Source: Rhizobium indicum (lineage in GTDB: Bacteria; Pseudomonadota; Alphaproteobacteria; Rhizobiales; Rhizobiaceae). Taken from it: a DNA stretch of 64,000 nt. Location of the stretch: NCBI RefSeq assembly GCF_005862305.2, contig NZ_CP054023.1:186001-250000 (forward strand). The letters are read 5' to 3'. A model generated the notes under the pieces. The model made no database searches and was not told the DNA's origin. It saw only the letters and a program-made list of their open reading frames with translations. Numbering within the stretch: the stretch's first letter is position 1; the number at the start of each line of letters is the position of its first letter. Shown here piece by piece: positions 18,234 through 25,857 of this stretch. Both the position numbers and the translations under genes were made by a program.

Positions 18234-19135
18234 TGTCTCAGATACCTCTCGCCCCGATCGCCGTCGTCTTTGCCGGGATCACCGCTGCGCTGTTCGTCTG
18301 GTGGATCGGCGATATGCTCGGCAGCATTCAGGTGGTGCGCCGGTCAGCAGGCGGCGATGGTCCGCCCCCGAACATTGTCGACAGCATCGGCATGCGCACG
18401 CCGGTCGAATTCGTGCTGACGCATTTTGAGCCGCTTTTGGCCGATTACGGCGCGCAGCTCGAGCAGAAGCTGATCTATGCGGGCCGGCCCTTCGGCGGTG
18501 TCACGGGGCGGGAATATATCGCCCTTCTCGTGGTCTTAAGCCTCTTCGGCTTCGTCGTGCTCGGTCTGCTGTTCGGCATCGCCAGCGGCAGCGTGATCGG
18601 CGGGCTCGTGGCCGGGCTGATCCTCGGCCTCATCCCCGCCATCTATTTTTGGGTGGTCGCCGACGACAAGGCGCAGGACCGCAAGGAGCGCATTTCGCGC
18701 GAATTTCCCTATTTCCTCGATCTCGTCGTCATGACGCAGCAAGCGCAGGCGACGCTGCCGGAAAGCCTGAGGCTTTATGCAGAGGCGGCACCCGGCACTG
18801 TCATGAGCGAGGAGATCGAACAGACGCTGAAGGACGTGGCGCTTGGCACCGGCATGATCGAGGCGCTACAGCGCCTGGAGCGCCGCATGACCGCCGAGGA
18901 GGTCATCCGCGTCATCCGCGCCGTCATCCAGGGCGAAGTCGAGGGCAGCAACCGTGTGGAGCTGTTGCGCGAACATGCGCGCGACCTGCGCTTCCGCCGC
19001 TGGGAAAAGGCCGATAGGGCCAGTGAAAAGTTGAAGGCCAAGATCGTCATGCCGGCGATGATGATCGTCGTATCGATCCTTCTTCTGGTGCTGGCGCCTG
19101 CAATTGTCGAGATGATGTCGAGTGGGATGTTCTGA
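18230..19135 (+). CDS. tadC: TadC-type inner-membrane platform protein
   Basis: A 301-residue T2SSF-family protein paired with TadB. Membrane segments lie at about residues 8-25, 100-140 (two) and 275-296. The cytosolic domain has FPYFLDLVVMTQQAQATLPE and, later, EGSNRVELLREHARDLRFRR, the conserved TadC tail. It starts with two consecutive ATG codons; the first (18230) overlaps the tadB stop and is taken as the start. Confidence 0.88.
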   Translation: MMSQIPLAPIAVVFAGITAALFVWWIGDMLGSIQVVRRSAGGDGPPPNIVDSIGMRTPVEFVLTHFEPLLADYGAQLEQKLIYAGRPFGGVTGREYIALLVVLSLFGFVVLGLLFGIASGSVIGGLVAGLILGLIPAIYFWVVADDKAQDRKERISREFPYFLDLVVMTQQAQATLPESLRLYAEAAPGTVMSEEIEQTLKDVALGTGMIEALQRLERRMTAEEVIRVIRAVIQGEVEGSNRVELLREHARDLRFRRWEKADRASEKLKAKIVMPAMMIVVSILLLVLAPAIVEMMSSGMF

Positions 19136-19137
19136 TC

Positions 19138-20013
19138 ATGGTCTTTTCCTTCTTTCGCGGAAACAAGCCTAGCCTTCTGCAGACCGGTCCCGGCGGCCAG
19201 AGCCGCAGCCATGTGCTCGACCGGCCCGAAATGTCGATCGGCCGGGCTGGCAATGCCGATATCGTCGTCGACGATCCGTTCCTGGCGCCGATCCATGCGC
19301 GCATCGAGCGGCAGAGCGACGGCGGCTTCATCATCCGCCGCATGGGGCTGAACCCGATCATGCTGCGCGGCGAAGCGCTGTTGCAGACGGCCTCGCTGAA
19401 AGCCGGAGACAGCTTCCGTCTCGGTAAGGACGTCGAATTCCAGTTCGTCGTCAAGGCTGCCGCCAAGGAAGCGCCAAAGAAGGAGGCCTCCAAGGCAAGT
19501 GACGACAAGCCGAAAAAATCGCTCCTCAAGCAGCCGGCCTTCCTCGCCGGCATGGGGGTCGTCTATCTCGCCATCGTCGGCATCATCGGCTACGTGATCC
19601 TCTCCGACAGCGGCAGCGCGGAGGGTGGCCCGACGGCAGAACGCATCAATGCGGAAGCCGCCCGCATTCCGACATGCATCAAGAACGCGCGGCGCATGCG
19701 CCAGGTTTCGGAGGCCAGCTTCAACGGCGCCGTCGGCGGCCGTGTCGGCAGGGATGGCGACGCAACCTATGCCGCGCTTTCGCTGGCAGCCGAACCATCG
19801 GACGATGCCGCGTTGGCAAAGGCCGCCGAGCCGATCGTCGAGGCCTACAAACGCACGGCCCTTGCCGCCCTTGCCTCGGAAAACCGCGGCAACAATACGC
19901 TGGCGCAGAGCCTCTACCAACAGACCTACGATCTCGTTCCCGACGTCAACTGCTCGGCCGCGCGTTTCGCGCTGCAGCGCCGGGCTGCCACGAAGCCGCC
20001 GGCGCGGCGTTGA
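19138..20013 (+). CDS. Membrane-anchored FHA-domain protein
   Basis: A 291-residue protein closing the Tad operon, two bases after tadC. Residues about 20-100 form an FHA domain: SIGRAGNADIVVDD supplies the Gly-Arg, IHARIE the His, and MGLNPI the Asn loop; the Ser normally before the His is replaced by Ala. A Lys/Ala-rich linker (about 105-128) leads to one membrane helix (about 135-157) and an extracytoplasmic tail with TPR-like Ala-rich helices and two Cys. The topology puts the FHA domain in the cytosol. With the FHA-CpaF fusion it suggests phosphopeptide control of the apparatus. Confidence 0.8.
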   Translation: MVFSFFRGNKPSLLQTGPGGQSRSHVLDRPEMSIGRAGNADIVVDDPFLAPIHARIERQSDGGFIIRRMGLNPIMLRGEALLQTASLKAGDSFRLGKDVEFQFVVKAAAKEAPKKEASKASDDKPKKSLLKQPAFLAGMGVVYLAIVGIIGYVILSDSGSAEGGPTAERINAEAARIPTCIKNARRMRQVSEASFNGAVGGRVGRDGDATYAALSLAAEPSDDAALAKAAEPIVEAYKRTALAALASENRGNNTLAQSLYQQTYDLVPDVNCSAARFALQRRAATKPPARR

Positions 20014-20135
20014 TCGCCGGTTCTACACTGCTGCTCGTTGACATACAGACCGGCTTGCTCATTTTTGGGGCCTGCAATGCAGGTAAATCGCCACTTGTGA
20101 GGCTCTGGCCTACATCGCTGGATACTGGAACGGCC

Positions 20136-21107
20136 TCACGCTTCCTTTACCTCAGCTAACAGTGCCTTCAGCTTGCTAACGCTGTTCTGCCAGGGACGTA
20201 TTCGGTGAACCATTCTATGGCAATTGGAACAAAGCATCATCATATCGCCGGGCTTTGTCTTATCGCCTGGTCTCATCTCGCAAACTGGAACACTATGATG
20301 TGCTTCAATGAAATTCGCGCCGATCGCCCCATAGGCTTTGTGAAAGTCGAAATTGCAGACTTGGCAAAAGAAGCGGCCATGCCGGTTGTGAAATGCTTTC
20401 TTCGCAATCCGGACAACGGCAGGGTTTCTCTCAAGTTGGTAATGCTGTCTTTGCATTTTACCGCCTTCGGGGAATTCCGTCTCACCGCCATCTTGGTAGT
20501 CAGTTGATACCGTGTTTCCTGAATTGGCACGCGCGTATCGGCATATAGCGCCGTACTCGTTTGCAGAAATCTCGGTAGGCCGGCTAAAATGCCAACCTAC
20601 CGTCGGCAAGAGTGCTGAAGGGATAGTGATCGAGAAAGCTAATGGCTTTATGTCTTGTGGGTGGAGCCGCCAGCGATAGTCCGACTGAGCTTCCTTTAGC
20701 TTGTCGAAAACCATGCTTGGCGACAGCTTGTGGTACTCACCGGCTATATGACCTGCTCTTTGAAGATTCACGATCTGCTCAGCGCGCTTCCTAAGTACCT
20801 CTGTATCAAAACTCGCTCCTTCGGGATCGTAGACTGCCTTTTCGTAGAGGCCGGCAAGGCTCCAAATACCTTTGCCCTCGTACGTAGCGAAAGCGATGCA
20901 AAATTTGCCTAGTGGATCTGCGGGGACATAGTAACAGTATCCGTAGGCATCCTCGTTAGCGGATACGTCGTGTGCGAAATTCCAATCCTCATGAGCGAAA
21001 CCCTGGTCAGCAACATAACCCTTGTCAAATATACTGTTTAGTCTGCCACCCGATGGGTGCTGCCAAAGGCCATCGTTGTGAACAATCCGCTGAAACAGGT
21101 ACCGCAA
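20136..21107 (-). CDS. HNH endonuclease, McrA-like, with unknown N-terminal domain
   Basis: A 323-residue protein. Residues about 225-305 are an HNH nuclease: CQVCNFDFHKAYG, then IEAHHSVPV and LCSNCHRMVHR give the two Cys pairs and the catalytic His-His. The start is a TTG at 21107 with AGGAG upstream at good spacing. The first 200 residues have no clear family; the Trp/Tyr-rich pattern (GLWQHPSGGRL, YCYYVPADPLGKF) could be a modified-base reader of the kind fused to HNH in type IV restriction enzymes, but this is a guess. Base composition is lower in GC than the Tad genes, which suggests transfer. It starts the accessory island. Confidence 0.75.
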   Translation of the reverse strand: MRYLFQRIVHNDGLWQHPSGGRLNSIFDKGYVADQGFAHEDWNFAHDVSANEDAYGYCYYVPADPLGKFCIAFATYEGKGIWSLAGLYEKAVYDPEGASFDTEVLRKRAEQIVNLQRAGHIAGEYHKLSPSMVFDKLKEAQSDYRWRLHPQDIKPLAFSITIPSALLPTVGWHFSRPTEISANEYGAICRYARANSGNTVSTDYQDGGETEFPEGGKMQRQHYQLERNPAVVRIAKKAFHNRHGRFFCQVCNFDFHKAYGAIGANFIEAHHSVPVCEMRPGDKTKPGDMMMLCSNCHRMVHRIRPWQNSVSKLKALLAEVKEA

Positions 21108-21299
21108 TTCGACTGCTCCTATGTTTGGTGTGGCGACCGTATGTTATACGCCGCGATTGTAAAATCGCTGAACAAGTGAAATTTTCACTGGAAGTTTGAT
21201 AACCATGTGGGCGGTTTCCGCGCCTCTCTATTAGATGCCGTGAGGTGCATCACCGTATTCAACTACGGTATGTAGATAGGACCTTTCCCACTATACGGT

Positions 21300-21462
21300 C
21301 GCGGATTGTTTGAACTTCCGCTTCTGGCGTAAAGGGAAAATTGTCTCCGGCGGTTTCGAAGGCAAGAGTCTGCGAAACTGGGCAGAAGCCGCGCGCCGAC
21401 AGTGCCTAAAGATTGGCAAGGATCGGCTGATAGGCTTCCGCGGTATAGCGGCCGCCGGCCAC
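21300..21462 (-). pseudogene. Degraded fragment homologous to the pseudokinase/FGE gene
   Basis: Read on the minus strand this stretch gives GGRYTAEAYQPILANL, a TAG stop, then ALSARGFCPVSQTLAFET. The intact pseudokinase gene at 27970-30375 encodes the same run (GRYTAEAY, QPILADLEALSARGFC, PVSQTLAFET), with seven extra codons. At DNA level, bases from about 21352 match 28473 onward at about nine in ten positions over 84 bases by my count. The codons beyond the match (GDNFPFTPEAEVQTIRD) differ from the intact gene, so this could be the remnant of a diverged allele or paralogue. Both copies lie on the same strand and flank about 7 kb. Confidence 0.75.
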
Positions 21463-21474
21463 GACGGAGCGTCG

Positions 21475-22359
21475 CTAGCCAAACCGTTCCACCAGGAAGT
21501 CTGTCACCGTCCGCAACATCGCTGTCGGCCGACGGTTCGGCGCATAGATAAGGTGCATCGGTACAGGCTTGTAGGACCATTCCGGCAGCACCTGCTCAAG
21601 CCGTCCTTCGGCGATATCGGCGGCGAGCAGCAGTTCCGGTTGAAGCGCAATTCCCGCGCCGTGGAGCGCAGCGATGCGCAGCGCCGCCCCCTGGTTGGTC
21701 GAGAATTTTCCGGAAATCAATACATCGCGCATTTCGCCTCTCGGTCCGACCAGGTGCCAGCGATCCTGCATGCGCCAATAGGAGTGGCCGAGGCAGAGAT
21801 GGTTCGTCAGAGCCTCGGGCGAGGCCGGTCGGCCATGGCGGGCAAGGTAGTCCGGCGAGGCAGCGAGAATCCGCCGGTAGGGCGTGAGCGGGCGGGCGAC
21901 CATGCTGCTGTCCGAGAGCGGACCGATGTGGATGCCGAGCTCGAACCCCTCGCCGACGAGGTCATGGACATTGTTGTCGAGCGATAGCTCGATGCTGACG
22001 TCGGGATAGGCGTTCTGGTAATCGATCAGCGTCGGCACCAGGACCTGCGTCCCGAAGCTGACGGGTGCCACCAACCGAAGCCGGCCGCACGGCGCCGATT
22101 GCAGCTCGCTCGCCGAAGCCTCGGCCAGCGCCACTTCGGAAAGGGCGCGCTTGCAACGCTCGTAATAGAGCTGGCCGACCTCTGTCAGCTGATGGCGTCG
22201 CGTGGTGCGATGGATCAGCTTCGCCCCGAGCCGGGTCTCAATGGTCTTGATGTGCTTGGCAACCATGGCAGGCGACACTTGCGCGATCTCCGCGGCGGCC
22301 GCGAAACTGCCATTGTCGATGACCCTGACGAACATCGCCATGCCGGCCAGCTTGTCCAC
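21475..22359 (-). CDS. LysR-family transcriptional regulator
   Basis: A 294-residue regulator. Residues 1-60 form the winged helix-turn-helix (MFVRVIDNGSFAAAAEIAQV, then RLGAKLIHRTTRRHQLTEVG) and the rest is the periplasmic-binding-like effector domain (VAPVSFGTQVLVPTLIDY). It is of the group that includes PecT/DmlR-like regulators. It is transcribed divergently from a tautomerase gene, with a 125-base gap containing an inverted repeat. GC content resembles the core genome more than the nuclease genes around it. Effector unknown. Confidence 0.9.
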   Translation of the reverse strand: MDKLAGMAMFVRVIDNGSFAAAAEIAQVSPAMVAKHIKTIETRLGAKLIHRTTRRHQLTEVGQLYYERCKRALSEVALAEASASELQSAPCGRLRLVAPVSFGTQVLVPTLIDYQNAYPDVSIELSLDNNVHDLVGEGFELGIHIGPLSDSSMVARPLTPYRRILAASPDYLARHGRPASPEALTNHLCLGHSYWRMQDRWHLVGPRGEMRDVLISGKFSTNQGAALRIAALHGAGIALQPELLLAADIAEGRLEQVLPEWSYKPVPMHLIYAPNRRPTAMLRTVTDFLVERFG

Positions 22360-22369
22360 GATTGCCTAC

Positions 22370-22398
22370 CTGTTGGTTTCGAATGACGATACCAACAG
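22370..22398. promoter_or_regulatory. Candidate LysR operator
   Basis: CTGTTGGT at 22370-22377 and ACCAACAG at 22391-22398 form a perfect 8-base inverted repeat with a 13-base spacer. It lies 11 bases upstream of the LysR start and in the shared region with the tautomerase gene. Spacing and position fit autoregulation by the LysR protein, but binding is inferred. Confidence 0.45.
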
Positions 22399-22484
22399 CT
22401 TATTTATCAACCGGAGAATTTACAACATGGTCATCATGCCCGCGTCAAGACGACGGACATCGCCAACCTGACCAAGGAGACACC

Positions 22485-22670
22485 ATGCCCATTCTTCACC
22501 TGCAGATGCATCCCGGCCGCACCGACGATCAGAAGCGCGCCTTCGCGCGCGAAGTGACCAAGGCCGCAGTCGAAACCCTGGCGTGCCCGCCGGAATCGCT
22601 GGAAATCCTGATAACGGAGATCGCCAAGGATTCCTGGGCGGTCGGTGGCAAGCTGAAATCTGAAGCCTGA
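22485..22670 (+). CDS. 4-oxalocrotonate tautomerase-like small enzyme
   Basis: A 61-residue protein starting Met-Pro-Ile-Leu, so Pro1 would be the catalytic base after Met removal, as in the tautomerase superfamily. Length and the body (DDQKRAFAREVTKAAVETL, then SLEILITEI) fit the 4-oxalocrotonate tautomerase group. AAGGAGA precedes the ATG at 22485. It is divergent from the LysR regulator and is its likely target. The natural substrate cannot be told from sequence. Confidence 0.82.
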   Translation: MPILHLQMHPGRTDDQKRAFAREVTKAAVETLACPPESLEILITEIAKDSWAVGGKLKSEA

Positions 22671-22903
22671 GAGACGACCCGCAGTGTCGAAGGCTCGAGC
22701 TGCGGGACGACGCCGCCATGGTATCGGACAGGGAGCCGGCACGCGGCTCCCGTGCTGACCGGCGCGGACGATTGGTTGACTTTACTGGCTGCTGCAACTC
22801 CACCGCCCGCAAGCCTATGGCAGCCGACTTCGCCGGGGAATTTGCCTTTTGGTGCATCTGAGCCATGGCGGAGTTCGGCCCTGAACGGTCGTTGGTGAGG
22901 AGT

Positions 22904-23332
22904 TTAGTTGCTTCGCTCGGGGCTGAGATTAGGTGGAATACAAAGTACGCTTACTCCATTGCTAGCTCGAAAACTCAACGATTTTTCCACCAAGCTGATT
23001 TCGATCCTCGACGCCTTGTCTAGGATGAGCGTCTCGGGGGCGCCGTCACTCCCGGAACACGCCCTGCGGACGACCTTGATGACAGGGCCGTAGACGACCA
23101 GATAGCGGCCAAGGTCGACGCAATTGGGCTCTCCTGTAGTAATCGGATTACCGCTAGCATCACATCTCTCAGCATAAGGGAAATTTTTTGCTGTCATCGA
23201 AAGCCGAATGAGGGCTGCGCTCTGGCTGAACATTTCCCAGAAAATATATACGACGATAACGACAGAGGCGAAGAGGCCACTGAGTCTGAATAGACCAAGG
23301 GACAAACTAGGACCGGCTTCATCATCCTGCAT
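22904..23332 (-). CDS. Hypothetical protein with one membrane segment
   Basis: A 142-residue protein with a short acidic N-terminus, one hydrophobic helix at about residues 13-35 (SGLFASVVIVVYIFWEMF) and a soluble remainder with three or four Cys. The ATG at 23332 is chosen; an upstream TTG at 23380 would add 16 residues. No family recognised. The lower GC and isolation within the island suggest acquired DNA. Between this gene and the tautomerase gene (22671-22903) I see nothing coding. Confidence 0.45.
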   Translation of the reverse strand: MQDDEAGPSLSLGLFRLSGLFASVVIVVYIFWEMFSQSAALIRLSMTAKNFPYAERCDASGNPITTGEPNCVDLGRYLVVYGPVIKVVRRACSGSDGAPETLILDKASRIEISLVEKSLSFRASNGVSVLCIPPNLSPERSN

Positions 23333-23419
23333 TTTGTGCTTTTCTAGCTTTGGGACTAATGTCCGCGGCTTCTGGCGCAAACATGATGTCGAAAGCCGAG
23401 TAGCCCCTCGACATTCGGA

Positions 23420-23731
23420 CTATCTTTGCGCGCTTGAGGGAAGGTCCGGTCGACGCTCTCCCATTCCCTGCCGGACGAGTGATAGAGTGGCGATACCCGC
23501 CTCATCGGCCGCACGCAGAAGTGCTTCCCGGAATTGTTCCGGGGCAATCTTCCCGCTCAATGCGTCGACGCAGGCTTTGACGGCAGCCACATATTCCTCG
23601 CCGTCATCGCAGGGCCAGTCGTTGATCAGGAGACGCGCCGCGTCGCCCAGCGTCCATACGATCTTGCGAGATGCCGGGCCTCGCAAAGCAAACCCAACCG
23701 GCGTGAATGCTGATGATGTGTTCCAGCACAT
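23420..23731 (-). CDS. DUF982-family protein
   Basis: A 103-residue protein with the pattern typical of DUF982, a family abundant in rhizobia: Trp27-Thr-Leu-Gly-Asp-Ala-Ala-Arg-Leu-Leu, Asp-Trp-Pro, then EEYVAAVKACVDALSGK and a final ALLRAADEAGI. GAGGACA lies ahead of the ATG at 23731. Members of this family are small soluble proteins of unknown function, often on plasmids or islands. No operon partner is obvious. Confidence 0.75.
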   Translation of the reverse strand: MCWNTSSAFTPVGFALRGPASRKIVWTLGDAARLLINDWPCDDGEEYVAAVKACVDALSGKIAPEQFREALLRAADEAGIATLSLVRQGMGERRPDLPSSAQR

Positions 23732-23989
23732 TGTCCTCGACCCCTCAAGGCACGGATACCGCAGTCCCCACGTTCAATATACGCGCGTATTCTGAAATTT
23801 GGAATTGAAAAGTGTAGAGGTGTACGGCTTGAGCGCGAGCTGCCGGATGAAGAAGAAAGGGCGCTCTAGAACCTTATGTCGGAGCGCCCTGCGCTGCGTC
23901 GACAAGTGTTGCACTGATGTACGCATTCCGGGTTCACTTGCAGATTACCCCGCCCAAGTGTAAGCACGGTTGGTCAGAGAGTGGCAGGC

Positions 23990-24185
23990 CCAAGACCTTT
24001 TCCACTTTCTAGGCCACCTCCTCATCGCGTTCCCTGATTGGCAAGGCATCATAGTAAAACAGGCGATTGTAGCCCGAGACATCCGCTTGAGGTCGAATTC
24101 GAACTTTTGATCGGCGAAAAATCGGCGCGAGATATTCTTGATGTAGACACTCAGGGACGCCGCATCGACGAACATGTAGTTTATA
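23990..24185 (-). pseudogene. Frameshifted remnant of an NYN-domain (PIN-like RNase) gene
   Basis: On the minus strand one frame reads NYMFVDAASLSVYIKNISRR and FADQKFEFDLKRM, then a shift by one frame gives SGYNRLFYYDALPIRERDEE, followed by a stop. The opening FVDAASL and the later FYYDALP are the two typical blocks of NYN (LabA/DUF88-like) nucleases. The two halves are in different frames and a TAG interrupts the continuation, so the gene looks dead. The stretch 23732-23989 and 24186-24272 shows nothing else. Confidence 0.5.
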
Positions 24186-24272
24186 GCTGAAGGGCCCGTG
24201 GATCCTGTGCTCCGTACATGCTTTCTCACGAATGGTTGTCGCCAGCCAGCTATCGGCGAGCGGAGAAATGGG

Positions 24273-25541
24273 TCAAACGCGAGGCTTAATCCGTTCCGGT
24301 ACATTGTAACCTTGAACGGTGATGGTGATCTCCCTGTTCGCATCATCCTTGTGCCCGAACAGATAGGTCCAACTACTTTCCGATCGCTTCCTGACCAGCT
24401 TTTTGAAGTTCGGGTGGCTCCGGCTAGCCTCGTCAATTTTCGCAAGAACGCCGCTAAAATCTTTGTTTCTATTGAAAACGAGAACGGCTGCCTTCGTGTC
24501 TCGCCAGCTTAGATAGGAAAGCACCTGATCCAAAGTTTCAAGGTAGCCCTTTTCACCAGTCCAAAACTTGCACTCGCCAATGAAAATGTTTTTTCCATCA
24601 ACTTTGATGAGAATGTCGGATTTTCCCTCGTAGTTGAAAGTCTCGCCAGTCGCGTTGCCTGCAAAATGCCCGTTGAGTTGCACCAGAAAGTGGGTCCTCA
24701 AGCTTTCCTCATCGATTTCTCTGAAGGCGCCCGGACTCTGCTCCATCACACCGACCATGTTTTCCATAACCGACAGGATATGCTCGTAGTCTTCGCCGGC
24801 AAGGATTGGCTCGGGCTTATAAGGTTCGCGAGAAGCGAGAGGTTTGGCGGTGGTAGGTCGAATGTTCCTGCGAACTGACGGAGCCGCGAACGTCGGACTT
24901 GCGCCGGGACGCTCCTTCATTTTGAACCCTAATCCTGCGACCAGAGATTTGTCCTTAAGCAGTTTCTCTTTTCGACGCTCAATCGCCTGCATAGCCAAGC
25001 TTTCCAGGCTGGCATTGTAGGACTTTGCGTCGTTCGCGAGCCAACCAAGGTGCTCGTTGATTGAATTCACCGCACGGTCGATTTCTTGCTTCACTCGGTC
25101 CGGGGTGAGGTCTGTCCCCGTGATGGAGAATGAGATAATACCATCGCCGACATGAGCGCGTGGATTGTTGAAATTGCTGGTCGTCGGCTGGATATCAAAT
25201 CCGAGCTTGTTCCCGGTAAAGGGCAACTCAACGTCCACTGCCGTCCCGGTGATAAAGTGCGGCCGCGACTGGTCGGATATCCATCTGCTTTGATCACGGC
25301 TTACATCAATTTGCGTTTCGCGTTGATCCACCACTAGATCGGCTGGGTAGATTTTCGGCACTTCAAAAGCAAAATCGCGTGCATAATACCGAGCTAGATC
25401 TGTCGTAGATGTGTTGAGAAGTTCGTCACCATCTTTCGCTTCGATGGCGTCGCTAAGCTGCTTTCTCCAAGCTTCTTGCGTTGCGAACCAATCACCTTTG
25501 TTAAAAAGGTGATAGTTTGATCCAGAACGATTGCCGCGCAT
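24273..25541 (-). CDS. PD-(D/E)XK nuclease-like protein
   Basis: A 422-residue protein. The C-terminal part has a restriction-endonuclease-like core: Asp309 in GKSDILIK, Glu323 and Lys325 in IFIGECKFW, followed by the Gln-containing helix LDQVLSYLSW and a strand KAAVLVF. The first 240 residues carry no known domain. The ATG at 25541 has GGAG upstream; a GTG at 25568 would add nine residues. It lies 316 bases downstream of the retron-type RT on the same strand and has similar low GC. It could be an extra effector or an unrelated defence gene; the gap between the two argues for caution. Confidence 0.72.
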   Translation of the reverse strand: MRGNRSGSNYHLFNKGDWFATQEAWRKQLSDAIEAKDGDELLNTSTTDLARYYARDFAFEVPKIYPADLVVDQRETQIDVSRDQSRWISDQSRPHFITGTAVDVELPFTGNKLGFDIQPTTSNFNNPRAHVGDGIISFSITGTDLTPDRVKQEIDRAVNSINEHLGWLANDAKSYNASLESLAMQAIERRKEKLLKDKSLVAGLGFKMKERPGASPTFAAPSVRRNIRPTTAKPLASREPYKPEPILAGEDYEHILSVMENMVGVMEQSPGAFREIDEESLRTHFLVQLNGHFAGNATGETFNYEGKSDILIKVDGKNIFIGECKFWTGEKGYLETLDQVLSYLSWRDTKAAVLVFNRNKDFSGVLAKIDEASRSHPNFKKLVRKRSESSWTYLFGHKDDANREITITVQGYNVPERIKPRV

Positions 25542-25857
25542 TGAGAATGTATCTCCAAACCCACCCACTCGGTGTGATTGTATATTAACGCACTCGCAAT
25601 ATTACAAAATTTCATGAAAAGCTGGAGTTGCTCACAAGAATATTCGAGTGGGAAACGGCGCGATATCCAATAGCCGTGACGGTCCCCCGTTAATTTAGGC
25701 CATTTGGAATTTTCCCCTTATTGAACCGCTGGAGCGAAATCAAAATTGGATAAAACTTGGGGGCAAGGTCACTCTCAGAGAAGAGGTGCGCGATAAACTT
25801 CTCTTGCCTGCTTAGCAGTCCACCAATTCGGCCGCGCTAAGCCGAAGACGAATTTGC

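Noticed and set aside
23945..24445. Single 166-codon gene on the minus strand
   Set aside because: Its first half overlaps the PD-(D/E)XK gene in another frame and its second half is only one piece of a frameshifted NYN-like remnant.
25806..25843. Possible tRNA-Ser/Leu fragment (GGCCGAATTGGTGGAC and CTGCTAAGCAG on the minus strand)
   Set aside because: The anticodon stem does not pair, no T-arm consensus follows and there is no acceptor stem, so it is not called as a tRNA or attachment site.
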